A stretch of 64,000 nt of DNA from WLMZ01 sp963732585 (GTDB lineage: Bacteria; Actinomycetota; Acidimicrobiia; Acidimicrobiales; Ilumatobacteraceae). Of this stretch, positions 44,611-53,653 are shown one piece after another. The stretch is taken from assembly GCA_963732585.1 (NCBI GenBank), contig CAVSZY010000005.1:186001-250000 (forward strand), in the 5' to 3' direction. The first letter of the stretch is position 1; every line of letters starts with the position of its first letter. The position numbers and the translations under genes were made by a program. The notes beneath the pieces were generated by a model. The model was not told the origin of the DNA. It saw nothing but the letters and a program-made list of their open reading frames with translations, and did not search any database.

Positions 44611-45558
44611 TCAGCGAAAGATATTACGAGGACGCTGGACGAATTCGTAGGGGATTCCGTTCGGGTCGGAGATGAAGGTGATCCACATATCTGGGACCGG
44701 GGTACCAGCGAGTTCGACCTGCATCGGCGGCCGATCGAAGATGGCGCCCGCAGCGCGGAGGTAGTCGTAGGACGCTCGGGTGTCGTCGACACCGATCGCA
44801 GCGCGGAAGATACCGGCGTGATATGGCTCGGAGTAGTGATCGCCATGCCCTGCTGGATTTCGCCACTCGATCAAGCGGACTTCGAAGGGCTCGTCGGGGA
44901 GACGCAACGTCGCAAATTCGGCATCGGCCTGGCCCTCGATCGCAGCGGGATGAGCGAGCGGGCCGACGAATCTGGCATCGTCGAACGAGCCGCTGGCGAT
45001 GACCTCGAAACCGAGCATTTCGTAGAACGGAATCGACTCCGCAAGGCTGCGTACGGTGATGCGCAAGTGGTGTAGTTGGCTCTCGCCATCGTTTAACGCA
45101 GCGTCCTCGACGAGATCCAGGGTCACCTGGCGCGGGTCGAGCAGCGCCGCGTGGCGTTCGTCGAACGGCGAGTAGCCGTCGGCGAGAACGGTGCAGCCCG
45201 CGGCGCTGAGGCGAGCGATGGCCGTGTCCACCGAGGGGACGGCGAACCCGAGAGCCTTGATGCCGATGCGGAACGGGTCGGTCGATGGGCTGCCGACTGG
45301 TGTCGGGTCGTACCAACCCTGGACCTCGACCGCTGGGCTGGTGCGTGGCCCGCGTCGGTCGTAGACGAAGTTGCCCACTGAACGGACCTCGCCGTCGATG
45401 CCCAGGATCGCGCCGGAGTCGTAGCGGTCGGTGGTACGCATCACCTGCTTGAGATCGAGACCGTCGACCAGAAACTGGGCTACCTCTTGGTCGTCGGCGC
45501 AGCAGTAGCAAATGTGCAGGAAGCGGCGCGCAGGGTGCGCGATCGAGGGCTCGGTCAT
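44611..45558 (-). CDS. Two-domain VOC (glyoxalase-fold) protein
   Basis: About 315 residues from ATG 45558. GTG 45579 is in frame but lies inside the operator, so the ATG is preferred although no ribosome site precedes it (possibly leaderless). Two VOC modules: FLHICYCCADDQEVAQFLVD and LHHLRITVRSLAESIPFYEM, with Glu ligands near EVQGWYDP and PYEFVQRP. The two-domain form resembles extradiol dioxygenase-like or epimerase-like VOC enzymes; the metal triad is not certain. Controlled by the operator at 45571. Confidence 0.78.
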   Translation of the reverse strand: MTEPSIAHPARRFLHICYCCADDQEVAQFLVDGLDLKQVMRTTDRYDSGAILGIDGEVRSVGNFVYDRRGPRTSPAVEVQGWYDPTPVGSPSTDPFRIGIKALGFAVPSVDTAIARLSAAGCTVLADGYSPFDERHAALLDPRQVTLDLVEDAALNDGESQLHHLRITVRSLAESIPFYEMLGFEVIASGSFDDARFVGPLAHPAAIEGQADAEFATLRLPDEPFEVRLIEWRNPAGHGDHYSEPYHAGIFRAAIGVDDTRASYDYLRAAGAIFDRPPMQVELAGTPVPDMWITFISDPNGIPYEFVQRPRNIFR

Positions 45559-45570
45559 GTCGAGATTGTA

Positions 45571-45590
45571 ACTTGACACTTGTGTCGAGT
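45571..45590. promoter_or_regulatory. TTGAC-type operator, copy 3 (20-bp version)
   Basis: ACTTGACACTTGTGTCGAGT, a 20-bp palindrome with one mismatched pair, 12 bp upstream of the VOC ATG. The same 20-mer recurs at 60159-60178; identity extends to 23 bp. Confidence 0.75.
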
Positions 45591-45636
45591 TGCCAGTCGA
45601 GGGTTGTCGCCTTCTCGGTGCCGTCGCGCTGCCTAC

Positions 45637-45652
45637 TTGACGCTACTGTCAG
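45637..45652. promoter_or_regulatory. TTGAC-type operator, copy 4
   Basis: TTGACGCTACTGTCAG, 28 bp upstream of the enoyl-CoA hydratase start at 45681; fits the shared consensus. Confidence 0.65.
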
Positions 45653-45680
45653 ATGGTCGCTTTTATCAGGGAGTTAGTTG

Positions 45681-46451
45681 ATGTCGTACGAACCCACCGA
45701 GCACCTGCTCATCGAGCAAGACGGCGCTGTCGTCACGATCACGTTGAACAACCCGGAGATGCGCAACGCCTTTCTCGAAGATATGCACAAGGGCTTGCGC
45801 GAGATCTGGTGGGATCTCGCCGACGACGACTCGGTGCGCGCCGTGATCATCACCGGGGCCGGCAAGGCCTTCTCCGCTGGCGGCGACATCCCCGGTTTCA
45901 TCAAGAGCTACGAAAGCCCCGACTATCGCCGCCGTTCGCTGCGCGGTGCCCGCCGATTGATGGAGGCCCAGGCCGAGTTCCCCAAGCCGGTCGTCGCTGC
46001 GATCAATGGTCCTGCGGTCGGCCTCGGCTGCAACCTCGCCTTGCTCAGCGACATCGTCTACATCGCCGAGAGCACGTTCATTGCCGACACCCACGTCAGC
46101 ATCGGTCTGGTCTGCGGCGACGGTGGCGCGGTGTTCTGGCCGCTGTTGATGGGGTTGTTGCGCTGCAAGGAGTACCTGCTTACCGGCGATCGCATCCCGG
46201 CAGCCAAAGCTGTCGAACTCGGTTTGGCCAACTATGCCGTGCCCGATGCCGACCTGATGTCGTCGGCGCGGGCGATGGCCGAAAAGCTTGCCGCCCAGCC
46301 GCGCCAGGCAATGCAGGAGACCAAGCGGGCGCTCAACTTGCACCTGCAGGACTTCATTCTGCGTGCCGCGCCCTTTGCCCTCTCCGCCGAAGGTGAGAGC
46401 TTTGCCACCGACGACATCAAAGCGACCATCGACGGCTTCAAGCAGAAATAG
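45681..46451 (+). CDS. Enoyl-CoA hydratase/isomerase family protein
   Basis: 256 residues from ATG 45681 (GGGAG 7 nt upstream; TTG 45678 also in frame). Crotonase features: VVTITLNNPEMRNAFLEDMH, IITGAGKAFSAGGDIPGF, AINGPAVGLGCNLALLSDIV and VSIGLVCGDGGAVFWPLLMG. The second catalytic Glu position appears kept (CKEYLLTG); the first is replaced (THVSIG). It could be a hydratase or a hydrolase variant. It converges on the isochorismatase-like gene. Confidence 0.86.
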   Translation: MSYEPTEHLLIEQDGAVVTITLNNPEMRNAFLEDMHKGLREIWWDLADDDSVRAVIITGAGKAFSAGGDIPGFIKSYESPDYRRRSLRGARRLMEAQAEFPKPVVAAINGPAVGLGCNLALLSDIVYIAESTFIADTHVSIGLVCGDGGAVFWPLLMGLLRCKEYLLTGDRIPAAKAVELGLANYAVPDADLMSSARAMAEKLAAQPRQAMQETKRALNLHLQDFILRAAPFALSAEGESFATDDIKATIDGFKQK

Positions 46452-46460
46452 CCGCAGCGA

Positions 46461-47103
46461 TCATTCCCAGGCGGCGATCAATTCGTCGGCGGTGACGATC
46501 GTGGCGATCAGCGACAGCGAATTGGCGAGCACCGCCTCGCCGTACTCGCGCGGCAGACCGATCACAGCGTCACGCACGATCACCACTTGGTAACCGTGAT
46601 CGAGCGCGCTCGAGCGCGCCGCCGAGGATGCCGAGATTCAACGACACGCCCATCAAGACGATCGTCTTGGTGCCGAGATTGCGCACCACAGCATCGAGCT
46701 CTGTGCCCGTGAACGGAGTCATGCCGTGCATCCGGGTGACCTCGATGTCGCCAGGTTGCACGTCGAGTTCGTCGACCAGATCCGCTCCCGTGCGACCGAT
46801 GTCGGTGGGTTCATAGCCAACCTCGGCGCGCCGCTTGGCACCGATGGCGAAGATCTTGCAGTTGATTGCCTGCCCGGCGCCGTCGGCTCGGCCGCGGATT
46901 GTTTGGTGGACGATGTGCACCCCGTGCTGGCGAGCTGCAGCACAAACCCGTGCCGCCACGTCGAGCATGCCCGACTCGCGCACCGCGATCGGCAGCGCTG
47001 GCAGCAGGGCATCGTCACCGACGATGCCCTTTTGCAGCTCCATGGTGACGATCGTGGTGTGATCTGGATGGACCAAGGCGCGTAGGCGATCCGCAGTTGA
47101 CAT
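46461..47103 (-). pseudogene. Isochorismatase-like cysteine hydrolase, frameshifted
   Basis: Start ATG 47103. The fold is clear: HTTIVTMELQKGIVGD (catalytic Asp region altered to Glu-Leu-Gln), GVHIVHQTIRGR, and IVLMGVSLNLGILGGALE, where family members usually have GV..N/T-C; here Asn-Leu replaces the Cys loop. At 46603-46612 the frame breaks inside the perfect palindrome GCGCTCGAGCGC. Skipping one base restores LDHGYQVVIVRDAVIGLPRE and a normal end at TGA 46461-46463. One inserted base is the likely cause. The catalytic Cys is not apparent, so even the repaired protein may be non-hydrolytic. Confidence 0.75.
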
Positions 47104-47112
47104 AGTCGTCAA
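47097..47112. promoter_or_regulatory. TTGAC-type operator, copy 5
   Basis: TTGACATAGTCGTCAA, overlapping the start codon of the isochorismatase-like gene (ATG 47103 on the minus strand). Binding here would block initiation directly. Confidence 0.68.
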
Positions 47113-47186
47113 CCTAGTTGCCGCGTTGCCGGGGCAGCGAGATGCACACCCCTCGACGTCGTCTACCATTCGTGTTCAGGACTCAC

Positions 47187-47202
47187 TTGACGATTTCGTC
47201 AA
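47187..47202. promoter_or_regulatory. TTGAC-type operator, copy 6
   Basis: TTGACGATTTCGTCAA, a perfect 7-2-7 palindrome, 20 bp upstream of the thioesterase-like gene at 47223. Confidence 0.75.
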
Positions 47203-47222
47203 ATCAGGAAAGGCGCGATCAT

Positions 47223-48074
47223 ATGGGCAATCAGTCATATGGCGACATTCGCACGCTGACACCGTCAGAACACTGGCAGCATTTCGAGAAGTCGTGGATC
47301 GCACTGCAGAGCTACACCTACCTCGGCAAGGGCACGCCGTACCTCGACATCGGTGTCACGAAGGAGGTGATGCCGTTGCGCCATGACATGCGCAATTCCA
47401 CCGGCGGGGTAATGGCCGCGCCGCTGTGTATCGCCTGCCCGGAACCGTATTGGCGCGACGACGAGTGCGTTCCCGCGCCGGTGACGATGAGCTATTCGAT
47501 CCTCGACCCGGCCCGTGACGTCGGCCGAGTAGAAGTACTGCGCGACGTCATCAGCGTCGGTCGGCAGATGGGTTTCAGCCGGGCCCGCATCGTCGACGCC
47601 AGCGATCACGAGCGCGTCATCGCCATCACCACCGGCAGCGGCGTCAGTCTTGGCGATGTGCCGCCCGGGTTCTATCTGGTCGACAACCCGGTCAACGACA
47701 CCGCAGATTCCCCCGATCTCCCGCCACTGCGAGATGTCTTCCAGATCAGACCGCGAGCCGATGGCACCCTCGAGATCCCCAAGGTCACGCCGGAACTGTC
47801 ATCCCCGCATTCGGCGTTGCACCTCGGGCCGATCAACATCGCCTTGGAGGCGGCAGCTATGGACGAATTGCAACGCACCAACGCTACGCCGGACTGGCAG
47901 GTCGAATCGTGGACGGTGCTGATGGTCAAGCCCGGTTATCACGGCCCCTTCGTCGCCAGCGCAGTCGTCGTCGGCGCCGGCGACCGGCTTGGCGTCGAGG
48001 CGACGATGATCGACGAGGGCAATCGTGGGCGAATCATCGCCAGCGCCTCGGCGACATTTCGCAGAGTGTCGTGA
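47223..48074 (+). CDS. Hotdog-fold thioesterase-like protein (PaaI-like, double domain)
   Basis: 283 residues from ATG 47223 (AGGAAAGG upstream). The N-terminal half (VMPLRHDMRNSTGGVMAAPL) and the C-terminal half (HSALHLGPINIALEAAAMDE) each look like a hotdog with the asparagine/glycine turn of PaaI-type thioesterases. It probably releases free acid from an acyl-CoA intermediate. It is followed 16 bp later by an aminoglycoside-phosphotransferase-like gene and lies behind an operator copy. Confidence 0.72.
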   Translation: MGNQSYGDIRTLTPSEHWQHFEKSWIALQSYTYLGKGTPYLDIGVTKEVMPLRHDMRNSTGGVMAAPLCIACPEPYWRDDECVPAPVTMSYSILDPARDVGRVEVLRDVISVGRQMGFSRARIVDASDHERVIAITTGSGVSLGDVPPGFYLVDNPVNDTADSPDLPPLRDVFQIRPRADGTLEIPKVTPELSSPHSALHLGPINIALEAAAMDELQRTNATPDWQVESWTVLMVKPGYHGPFVASAVVVGAGDRLGVEATMIDEGNRGRIIASASATFRRVS

Positions 48075-48090
48075 CGATCCGGATCCGCAG

Positions 48091-49284
48091 ATGAGCAGGT
48101 ATGGCCGCAGCGAGTTGTTGCCGCGTCATGTCGAGGCGATCACGGCGGCGTGGCTGAGCGCGCTGCTGGCGCTTCGCTACCCCGGTATCGAGGTGCGCCA
48201 TCTTGAAATCGTGGAGTGCAAGAGCAGTCACACCACCAAGCTGCGGCTCCGCCTCGATCTTAACGAGGTCGGTTTGGCCAATGGCATACCGGCACAGGTG
48301 TGTTTGAAAACCAATCTCTCGGGGCTGCGCACCGGCCCGATCTGTGAGCGCGAGGCCCGCTTTTATGACCTGGCGCTCGACGATCTGCCGATTCCCAACG
48401 CCTGGTACGCCGATTGGGATATCGACACGCGTGGCAACGGCTCGGGGAACGGCTTGGTGCTGATGGAGGACCTGACCGTGTCGCCCGGTGCCTTCGGCGC
48501 AAGTGACGACCACCTCGGCGTCGACGGTGTCGCCGCCGGACTGGAATCATTGGCGGTCATTCACGCTGCGATGTGGGGCGACCGCCGGCTCGATGACGCG
48601 GGAGATTGGCTTGCGGGCTCGATGGCCACCGACAACGACAGCGAGCAGGTGATCCAGTTCTGGCATTACATCCACTTCAATCTCAGCGACCCCGCCTACC
48701 AAGCCGTCGTGCCGGGCTGGGTGTACGACAATCCCGGCCTGATGAATCACGCCCTCGACGAGCTAGCGGCCGACGAACTCGGCTTCGCTGGGCCGCGCTG
48801 CCTGGTCCACGGTGACGCCCATCAGGGCAATAGTTTCCTGCGCGCTGATGGCCAGCGGATCTGGGTCGATTGGCAACTGGTCCGTCGAGGAAGCCCGTGG
48901 CGCGACGTCAGCTATTTCATGATCGGGGCACTGACGGTCGAGGAGCGTCGGGCCAACGATCGCGACCTGTTGGCGCACTACCGGCAACGACTGCTGGCCA
49001 CTGGTACCGAAGCGGTGCCCGATGAAGATGAGGCCTGGCAACGGTTCATTCGCTGGCCGGCATACGGCACTCAGGCCTGGCTCGGAAACATCAACCAGTG
49101 GGGTCAGGGCAGCGGGGTGGAGATGGTCCGTCGCCAGTTCGCGGCCAGCGACGACTACGACACGATTGCGCTGCTGACGGGTGGCAAAGCGCCGCGCCGT
49201 CGCTTCGTACCTGGCCAGGGAGCGCTGCGCCTCGCTCCCGCACTACAGGAACAACTCGACGCACGCGCGCCGCTCAACCGGTGA
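48091..49284 (+). CDS. Aminoglycoside-phosphotransferase/ecdysteroid-kinase-like protein
   Basis: 397 residues from ATG 48091. The kinase-like fold shows Brenner's motif CLVHGDAHQGNSF and the metal-binding IWVDWQLV, both intact, plus VLMEDLTVSPGAFG for the hinge. Such proteins occur beside acyl-CoA dehydrogenases in actinobacteria and in fused ACAD10/11-type proteins of eukaryotes, where they phosphorylate hydroxyacyl-CoA to allow elimination. That role is plausible here because an ACAD pair is convergent and adjacent (11-bp overlap). Confidence 0.83.
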   Translation: MSRYGRSELLPRHVEAITAAWLSALLALRYPGIEVRHLEIVECKSSHTTKLRLRLDLNEVGLANGIPAQVCLKTNLSGLRTGPICEREARFYDLALDDLPIPNAWYADWDIDTRGNGSGNGLVLMEDLTVSPGAFGASDDHLGVDGVAAGLESLAVIHAAMWGDRRLDDAGDWLAGSMATDNDSEQVIQFWHYIHFNLSDPAYQAVVPGWVYDNPGLMNHALDELAADELGFAGPRCLVHGDAHQGNSFLRADGQRIWVDWQLVRRGSPWRDVSYFMIGALTVEERRANDRDLLAHYRQRLLATGTEAVPDEDEAWQRFIRWPAYGTQAWLGNINQWGQGSGVEMVRRQFAASDDYDTIALLTGGKAPRRRFVPGQGALRLAPALQEQLDARAPLNR

Positions 49285-50293
49285 CCAGGGAGTACATCTG
49301 ATCGGCACCGGCGGCGGCGACGGCCTGGCCGAGTTCGCCGCGCCATTGCTTGGAGGTGCCCCATTCATGACGCCACGACCACAGCCGTCGGGTGAGGTGA
49401 TGGAGCGCGTACTCGCCGGTCACGCCCATCGCCCCGTGCGCCTGATGTGCGGCGCGGGTGCCGAGGCCGATGGCGTCGTCGACGATGACTCGAGCCGCAG
49501 CGACCTCGAACCGGCCGCCGCCGAGCGCAGCGGCGCGCACGGCAACGTCGGCGGCCATCGTCGCCCGCACCGCTGATTGCGCGGCGACCACCAGATGGTG
49601 CTGCACCGCCTGGAAGGTGGCGACGGGCTTGCCGAACTGGCGGCGTTCGCTGGTGTAGTCGACGGTCATCTGAGCCATCGCCTGCAGTGCGCCTGCGGCC
49701 ATGATCACCCGTGACAGCGCTCCGCGCTGACGTGTGGCCTGCCAGGCATCGAACCCATCGACGACCGCGTGTTCGACATCGTCGAGGGAGAGCTCGCCGA
49801 GCACCCGGTCGCGTGCCTCGCCGGCAAGGTTGTTACCGACGACAAGTTCAACTTGGTCGGCTCGCAGCGAACAGATGGCCGATCCGGCGACGACGACGAT
49901 GCGCTCGGCGTGGCGCGCCCAAGCGCCGATTCCGTCGACCCGCAGGCGTCCATCGACGAGTTCGGCGGGTTGTTCCACCACGCTCAATGCGCCGCCCGGT
50001 AGGGCGATGCCGGCGCGGGCCAGCAGCCAGCCGCCAAGTGCGGTCTCGGCTACGGGGGCGGGCGCCGCGAATCGTCCGACGGCACGCAGGATCGCGGCCA
50101 GGTCGGCGAGGGTGCCACCGGAACCGCCGCTGCTCTCCTCGATGCCGACCCACGGGAATCCGGCGTCGCTGAGTGCGCGCCACACATCGTTGGAGATTCC
50201 TGTCTGCTCGGCCTGGGCGATCTCGTCGAACGTGCAGGCCGAGGCCAGGAGGCGCTCGATCGTCTCGACAAGCAAGGGATCGGCGGCGCTCAT
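49274..50293 (-). CDS. Acyl-CoA dehydrogenase, short subunit
   Basis: 339 residues. The N-terminal helical domain (GFPWVGIEESSGGSGGTLAD) and C-terminal domain (YTSERRQFGKPVATFQAVQH, HQAHGAMGVTGEYALHHLTR) are present, but the middle beta-domain is divergent. ATG 50293 overlaps the stop of the long-subunit gene, as in two-gene alpha2beta2 acyl-CoA dehydrogenases of steroid degradation. The short subunit usually contributes FAD-binding or catalytic residues that the partner lacks. Confidence 0.85.
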   Translation of the reverse strand: MSAADPLLVETIERLLASACTFDEIAQAEQTGISNDVWRALSDAGFPWVGIEESSGGSGGTLADLAAILRAVGRFAAPAPVAETALGGWLLARAGIALPGGALSVVEQPAELVDGRLRVDGIGAWARHAERIVVVAGSAICSLRADQVELVVGNNLAGEARDRVLGELSLDDVEHAVVDGFDAWQATRQRGALSRVIMAAGALQAMAQMTVDYTSERRQFGKPVATFQAVQHHLVVAAQSAVRATMAADVAVRAAALGGGRFEVAAARVIVDDAIGLGTRAAHQAHGAMGVTGEYALHHLTRRLWSWRHEWGTSKQWRGELGQAVAAAGADQMYSLVTG

Positions 50294-51459
50294 CTCCCCC
50301 TCCCCGTTGGCCGCAGGCCCTTGGCGGCGACGGAGCGCAGCACCTCGTTGGTCCCGCCGCGAATGGTGAACGACGGTTGCGTCAACGCCGCAGTGACCAG
50401 CAGACGGCCGAACGTCGAGTGGTCGGCGGAGTTCGGGGCCTCATCGACGTAGGCCAACACGGCGGCGACGACGTCCTGTTCGAAGCGGGTGCCCATCTCC
50501 TTGACCAGCGATGATTCGATCGCCGGGGCACCGCCGTCGTCGATCGAGCGGGCGACGGAGAGCGACAGATGGTGAAGGTTCCAATAATTGGCGATGGCAT
50601 TCCCGAGAAGATCTGCGAGGGCATCGTCGACGTTTGCGCCGTTCGCAGCGCGCCGCCGGAGCAGCTCCTCGACCAAGAGATAGCTGCTCAGCCAGCGGTC
50701 GGGGCCGCCGCGTTCATAGGCCAGCTCGGAGGTGTTCTGCTGCCAACCGAGACCGATCTCGCCGAGCACCAGTTCGTCGGGCACGAAGACCTGGTCGAAG
50801 ACGACCTCGCAGAAATCGGCCGTACCGTCGATGAACGTGATCGGCGTCGCCGTCACCCGCGGATCGTTGAGGTCGACGATCAGCTGGCTCAGCCCTTGGC
50901 GTTTGTCGTCGACCTCGTCGCGCCCCGTCGTGCGGCAGAGCACGATGATCCAATCGAGTTCATGGGCGCTCGTTGTCCAAATCTTGGTGCCCTCGAGCAC
51001 CCAGCCACCGCCATCGCGGCTGGCCTTCGAGGAGATCGAGGCCAGATCGCTGCCGCTATCCGGCTCGCTCATGCCGATACAAAAGCCCAGTTCACCCCGG
51101 CAGATCGCTGGCAGAAAGCGGCGCTTCTGTTCCTCGCTCCCGAATTTGGCGATCACCGGGCCGGATTGGCGATCAGCGACCCAGTGGTGCCCAACTGGGG
51201 CACCCCAACGCAGGAGTTGTTCGACGACGATGAAACGATCGACCGCTGATCGGGCGTGACCTCCGTACTCGGTCGGTAAAGCCATTCCCAGGTAGCCGGC
51301 TTCGCCAAGCCTGCGGGAGAAGTCGCGATCGATTGCCGAGTTGAACCCGAGACCTGGATGAAACGAGCCGCGCGGCAGTTCGCGCTGTAAAAAGGCGATC
51401 ACCTCGGTCTGCAGGCGTCGTTCCGACTCGGTGAGCTCGACCGGGTGGAACTCGATCAT
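50290..51459 (-). CDS. Acyl-CoA dehydrogenase, long subunit
   Basis: 389 residues. LGMALPTEYGGHARSAVDRF, CIGMSEPDSGSDLASISSKA, WVLEGTKIWTTSAHELDWII and GWQQNTSELAYERGGPDRWL cover all three domains; the C-terminus reads FTIRGGTNEVLRS, lacking the Glu of YEG-type enzymes. Probably forms a heterotetramer with the overlapping short subunit and oxidises a bulky acyl-CoA. Part of the minus-strand run SDR, thiolase, ACAD-L, ACAD-S. Confidence 0.88.
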   Translation of the reverse strand: MIEFHPVELTESERRLQTEVIAFLQRELPRGSFHPGLGFNSAIDRDFSRRLGEAGYLGMALPTEYGGHARSAVDRFIVVEQLLRWGAPVGHHWVADRQSGPVIAKFGSEEQKRRFLPAICRGELGFCIGMSEPDSGSDLASISSKASRDGGGWVLEGTKIWTTSAHELDWIIVLCRTTGRDEVDDKRQGLSQLIVDLNDPRVTATPITFIDGTADFCEVVFDQVFVPDELVLGEIGLGWQQNTSELAYERGGPDRWLSSYLLVEELLRRRAANGANVDDALADLLGNAIANYWNLHHLSLSVARSIDDGGAPAIESSLVKEMGTRFEQDVVAAVLAYVDEAPNSADHSTFGRLLVTAALTQPSFTIRGGTNEVLRSVAAKGLRPTGRGR

Positions 51460-51469
51460 CGCGCCGCCC

Positions 51470-52699
51470 TCAGATCCGTTCGATGATGGTGGCGGTGCCC
51501 ATGCCCCCGCCGGTGCACATGGTGATCAACGCTGTGCTCAGGTCGCGCCGTTCGAGCTCGTCGAGCGCGGTCTGGATGAGGATGCCGCCGGTGGCCCCGA
51601 TCGGGTGGCCGAGGGCGATCGCGCCGCCATTGACGTTGACCTTGGACGGGTCGATCCCGAGATCGCGGATCGTCTTCATCGGGATCGCAGCGAACGCTTC
51701 GTTGATCTCCCAGAGGTCGATGTCATCGACGTTCATGCCGGCGCGCTCAAGGCATTTCCTCGACGCGGGGCCCGGCGCGGTGAGCATGATCACCGGCTCG
51801 GCACCGGCCACGGCGCTCATCACGATGCGTGCCCTGGCCTTCAAGCCGTGGGCCCTGGCATAGTCGGGGGAGGCCAGCAACACGGCACTGGCCCCGTCGA
51901 CGACGCCGGAGGAATTGCCGGCATGGTGGACATGCGAGACGCCGTTGATCTGCGGGTAGACCTGCGCGCACATCTCGTCGAACGACGTCTCGTAGCCCTC
52001 GAAGACATGCCCGCCCATCGTTGCGAACGAGGCCTTCAGTCCACCCATCGCCTCGATGGTGCTCCCCGGGCGGGGGAACTCGTCAACGGCCAGCGCGAGC
52101 GAGCCGTCCGGGTTGTGAATCGGCACGACACTGCGATCGAAGCGACCCTCGGCCATTGCCACCTGGCAGCGGTTCTGGCTCTCGACGGCGAAAGCGTCGA
52201 CGTCTTCGCGGCTGAATCCTTCGAGGGTGGCGATCAGATCGGCGGAGATGCCCTGCGGCACCAGCGGGAAGGCTTCGCGCAGCGCTGCGTTGCCGGAGGT
52301 GAAGTCGGGCGGCCGGTCGTCGACAGGCCAGCGTGACATCGACTCGATTCCGCCGCCGACGACGAGATGCTGATGTCCAGCCTGGATACCCATCGCCGCG
52401 AAACTGATCGCTTGTTGGCCGGAGCCGCAGAAGCGATTGAGGGTGACACCGGGGACTTCGACGGGCCAGCCGGCAGCGAGCACCGCCATCCGTGCGATGC
52501 AGGCTCCGTGGTCACCGGCCGGGTTGCCGTTGCCGATGATGACATCGTCGACGTCACCGGAATCGATGCCGGTTCGCTGCTCGAGGGCGTTGAGCGTCTG
52601 CGCCAACAGCTCCTGGGGATGGATGTGGTGCAGCGACCCGTTCGACTTGCCCTTACCGCGCGGCGAACGAACGCCGTCGATGATCCACGCCTCGGTCAC
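51470..52699 (-). CDS. Acetyl-CoA C-acyltransferase (thiolase)
   Basis: 409 residues from GTG 52699, which overlaps the SDR stop (GTGA). All catalytic loops are intact: LNRFCGSGQQAI (acyl-accepting Cys), NEAFAA, NGGAIALGHPIGATG (His) and MCTGGGMGTA (second Cys). It cleaves 3-ketoacyl-CoA with CoA in beta-oxidation. It follows the SDR likely to supply the keto group. Confidence 0.92.
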   Translation of the reverse strand: MTEAWIIDGVRSPRGKGKSNGSLHHIHPQELLAQTLNALEQRTGIDSGDVDDVIIGNGNPAGDHGACIARMAVLAAGWPVEVPGVTLNRFCGSGQQAISFAAMGIQAGHQHLVVGGGIESMSRWPVDDRPPDFTSGNAALREAFPLVPQGISADLIATLEGFSREDVDAFAVESQNRCQVAMAEGRFDRSVVPIHNPDGSLALAVDEFPRPGSTIEAMGGLKASFATMGGHVFEGYETSFDEMCAQVYPQINGVSHVHHAGNSSGVVDGASAVLLASPDYARAHGLKARARIVMSAVAGAEPVIMLTAPGPASRKCLERAGMNVDDIDLWEINEAFAAIPMKTIRDLGIDPSKVNVNGGAIALGHPIGATGGILIQTALDELERRDLSTALITMCTGGGMGTATIIERI

Positions 52700-53589
52700 G
52701 AGATGTCGCTCATCTTGGTGCGCGGTCGCGCCTGGGCGAGCAGGCCGCGGATGATTCCGTCGATCTCGTGCGGATCTTGCGGTGGCTCGGTGGTGTGCGG
52801 ACCGCGATGCCAACCCTCGGCGATGCCAAGTATCTGGCCGGAGGATTCGATCACCTGACCGGTGACGTCGCCGGACTGCTCTGACGCCAACCAGGTGACC
52901 ACCGGGGCTACCCACTCGGGACCGAAGCGGCCGACCATTTCCTCGGGCAAACCGAGGTCTTCAGTCAGACGGGTGAGTGCGCCCGGGGCGATGGCATTGG
53001 CGGTGACGCCGTAGCGGGCCAGTTCCTCGGCGGCGATCAAGGTGAAGGTGGCGATGCCGCCTTTGGCCGCGCCGTAGTTCGTCTGCCCCGGGTTGCCGTA
53101 GATCCCCGAGACCGAGGTGGTGTTGATCAGGCGTGCGTTGTTGGTTGCGCCGGCCTTGGCGCGATGACGCCAATACTCCGAGGCGACCCGCGACGGCGCC
53201 CAGGTACCTTTGAGATGCACCTTGATTACGGCGTCCCACTCTTCCTCGGCCATCGAGAAGAGCATGCGGTCGCGCAGGATGCCCGCGTTGTTGACGACCA
53301 CGTCGAGGCCACCGAAGGTGTCGACGGCGGTCTTGATCATTTCCGTCGCGTCGACGAGCGAGCTGACGTCGCCGACGTGGGCGACCGCCTCGCCGCCGAA
53401 GGCTTTGATCTCATCGACTACCTGTTGCGCTGGGCCGGCGTCGGCCCCCGTGCCGTCGCGGCTGCCACCGAAATCGTTGACCACGACCTTTGCCCCTTCA
53501 TGGGCCAACATCAGGGCGTATTCACGTCCGATACCTCTTCCGGCACCGGTAACCACGCACACTCGACCATTACACATCTTGTCTGTCAC
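52696..53589 (-). CDS. SDR 3-hydroxyacyl-CoA dehydrogenase-like protein
   Basis: 297 residues from GTG 53589; ATG 53577 is an alternative. CVVTGAGRGIGREYALMLAH, VVNDFGGSRDGTG, NNAGILRDRMLFSM and YGAAKGGIATFTL give the Rossmann motif and YxxxK; the FGG-type insertion is typical of multifunctional-enzyme-2 and mycobacterial hydroxyacyl-CoA dehydrogenases. First gene of the unit with thiolase and the ACAD pair; an operator copy lies 18 bp upstream. Confidence 0.88.
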   Translation of the reverse strand: MTDKMCNGRVCVVTGAGRGIGREYALMLAHEGAKVVVNDFGGSRDGTGADAGPAQQVVDEIKAFGGEAVAHVGDVSSLVDATEMIKTAVDTFGGLDVVVNNAGILRDRMLFSMAEEEWDAVIKVHLKGTWAPSRVASEYWRHRAKAGATNNARLINTTSVSGIYGNPGQTNYGAAKGGIATFTLIAAEELARYGVTANAIAPGALTRLTEDLGLPEEMVGRFGPEWVAPVVTWLASEQSGDVTGQVIESSGQILGIAEGWHRGPHTTEPPQDPHEIDGIIRGLLAQARPRTKMSDIS

Positions 53590-53607
53590 GCCGACAGTTT
53601 AGGACAG

Positions 53608-53623
53608 TTGACGAATATGTCAG
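53608..53623. promoter_or_regulatory. TTGAC-type operator, copy 7
   Basis: TTGACGAATATGTCAG, 18 bp upstream of the SDR start at 53589; fits the consensus. Confidence 0.68.
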
Positions 53624-53653
53624 AAACCGAGCGGGTGATCGGGCAACTTCTTT

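Noticed and set aside
45558..45579. GTG 45579 as the start of the VOC gene
   Set aside because: It lies inside the operator palindrome and has no ribosome site; ATG 45558 is more sensible.
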